Below, in pieces: positions 63,093 to 64,000 of a stretch of 64,000 nucleotides of DNA. Every line of letters begins with the position of its first letter. Position 1 is the stretch's first letter. Source of the DNA: Kaiparowitsia implicata GSE-PSE-MK54-09C (GTDB lineage Bacteria > Cyanobacteriota > Cyanobacteriia > Elainellales > Elainellaceae); the NCBI GenBank assembly GCA_019359435.1, contig JAHHHI010000082.1, forward strand, positions 1-64,000. The letters are read 5' to 3'. Below the pieces are notes generated by a model. The model made no database searches and was not told the origin of the DNA. It saw only the letters and a list, made by a program, of their open reading frames with translations. A program made the translations under genes and the position numbers.

Positions 63093-63186
63093 TGAGGTAT
63101 GGGCTAACTGGATTAGCGAAGCATGGAGACAAGGCGTGCGCCATCGCAAGCCCTGCTCAATGCTCCGCTCTCGGCTGAATGATGGA

Positions 63187-63402
63187 CTAGGCGCGGGGCG
63201 ATCGCACCAACACCGTCATGTACTGCCCGTCTATAAACGGCGCGGGAATAATCGGCGTAAACTGCGCTCGATCCGTCGCCACCTTTTTCACATACAGCTC
63301 GTTCATCAAATGGATCACTTGGTCTCGTGTGCCGATGATCCAAATTTGCGCGTTGCCCTCGCCCTGGTGCGATCGCACCAGCGCCTTAATCTCTGAACTC
63401 AT
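63187..63402 (-). CDS. Conserved small cyanobacterial protein
   Basis: 71 residues from MSSEIKALVRSHQGEGNAQI. An alpha/beta pattern (IWIIGTRDQVIHLMNELYVKKV, then GQYMTVLVRSPRA) with no recognised domain. The frame is open to 63501, but the upstream residues look non-coding. It is a family I associate with cyanobacterial hypotheticals; no function is known. Confidence 0.65.
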   Translation of the reverse strand: MSSEIKALVRSHQGEGNAQIWIIGTRDQVIHLMNELYVKKVATDRAQFTPIIPAPFIDGQYMTVLVRSPRA

Positions 63403-63982
63403 GGGTTTTACCTCGCTAATGAGATGTGTCGAAGAAACGCGCCTGGGGCGTGGTTGACCCAACCACTTGTCAGCATTAGCGAGGCGCTTGATAATCATCA
63501 AAGCCTGGCTCCTGCCTTCGCCAGGAGTCAGGTCAGCTGGTTAGTGAGTGTTCGCACCACTCCTAATCAGCGCCCAAAACCCCAAGCGCGCGTTTAACAT
63601 GTCACCGGAATCCGATTCCGGTATCGCAAAGAATAAACCAACCCGTCAGAGAAAACAAGTGCTTTCCTCTACATTTTGTGACGCCACCCCACCGTGCCCA
63701 CACAGGTGGCACCAGTAGATACTGCACAACCTCAGAAGCGAAGGTAGTATCCAGCAATTCGACGGATAAGTACCCCGTTCTTCAGGATTGACCATCAGAT
63801 TTGCTGGATAGCACTCCAAGGTCTCAGACTTATCCAGCAACTGTTCTGTTTAATCCCCTGAAAACTGGGCAATGCCTGTAGATCTGCTAGATAATGCTTG
63901 ACAAAGGGGTCTTATCCGGCGGATCTGACGCTTAGTGCATAGTTTAAGTTGTCGTGTCATACATTATTTTGTCTGGGAATAT
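63403..63982. other. Gene-free region at the right edge
   Basis: 580 bases with no credible gene. Its main feature is the repeated TATCCAGCAA motif listed separately. Confidence 0.5.
63748..63923. promoter_or_regulatory. Repeated TATCCAGCAA motif, possible operator array
   Basis: TATCCAGCAA occurs at 63748-63757 and 63831-63840, and its complement TTGCTGGATA at 63801-63810. Diverged versions lie at 63884-63894 (CTGCTAGATAA) and 63912-63923 (TTATCCGGCGGA). The copies lie upstream of a possible start at 63983, which suits a multi-site operator. No regulator is adjacent within the window. Confidence 0.4.
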
Positions 63983-64000
63983 ATGGCTGAAGATAGAAGC
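63983..64000 (+). CDS. Possible start of a CDS cut by the window edge
   Basis: ATG at 63983 opens MAEDRS to the window end. GGGA lies seven bases upstream. Six codons are not enough to assess it. Confidence 0.25.

Noticed and set aside
63540..63600. Possible tRNA-like fold near the right edge
   Set aside because: No T-loop (GTTCRANNC) or acceptor pairing could be found; no tRNA was found elsewhere in the window.

Overview
The window comes from a cyanobacterium. The palindrome GCGATCGC (HIP1) recurs throughout. Cyanobacterial hallmark genes are present: cyanophycin synthetase, phycocyanobilin:ferredoxin oxidoreductase (pcyA), aldehyde-deformylating oxygenase, the photosystem I subunit PsaX and a PedR-type regulator. 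A complete fraC-fraD-fraE operon, which maintains cell-cell septa in filaments, points to a filamentous strain. A Leptolyngbya-like lineage would fit, but that is inference. I saw no rRNA, tRNA, CRISPR array or intact transposase.

Bases 1-5,300 look like an accessory island. There is no perfect HIP1 site there, and by eye it is AT-richer than the rest. It holds two unfamiliar genes at the left edge, one with an apparent in-frame stop just after an ATGA-coupled start. It also holds two related copies of a VapBC-type toxin-antitoxin locus, each broken in a different place, which flank an intact DUF433/DUF5615 pair, and then a Uma2-type gene.

Bases 5,600-14,300 carry a nucleoside transporter, a PedR-like regulator, a MliC-like secreted protein, hisS, pcyA, an atypical Ser/Thr kinase, tatA (59 codons) and a lipoprotein. 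Bases 14,300-25,200 carry cphA without a neighbouring cphB, an exostosin-like protein, bioD, a DUF2256 protein, an isoaspartyl peptidase/asparaginase that could act late in cyanophycin breakdown, ispD and a CSP41-like epimerase.

Bases 25,300-42,800 hold a conserved cyanobacterial protein, an orphan sugar-ABC permease, ado (without the usual acyl-ACP reductase gene next to it), a DICT/degenerate HD-GYP protein, a pentapeptide-repeat protein, a fused double corrinoid adenosyltransferase, fraCDE, a LysR regulator, a MATE transporter, secD-secF (ATGA-coupled) and a GT2 glycosyltransferase. Bases 42,800-47,900 are an amino-acid ABC transporter (natF-natG-natH plus an ATPase). Bases 48,600-55,500 hold polysaccharide and membrane functions (O-antigen-ligase-like, alkaline-phosphatase superfamily, DUF2079) and a copper-chaperone-like protein. 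Bases 55,700-63,400 hold a LivH-type permease, psaX, a CNB/C39-like ABC exporter with a peptidyl-prolyl isomerase split by a GIY-YIG-type gene, an amidase and a small conserved protein.

The most unusual non-coding content is a set of short palindromic mobile-like elements. One family (ends ACGTSAGTTCGGG) occurs in at least five full or decayed copies, several flanked by short direct repeats. A related family has different internal hairpins. Two unrelated miniature elements have clean 8-bp and 4-bp target-site duplications. Other signals are a 13-bp G-rich tandem repeat upstream of an ABC permease gene, a palindromic operator at an antitoxin gene and a repeated TATCCAGCAA motif at the right edge.
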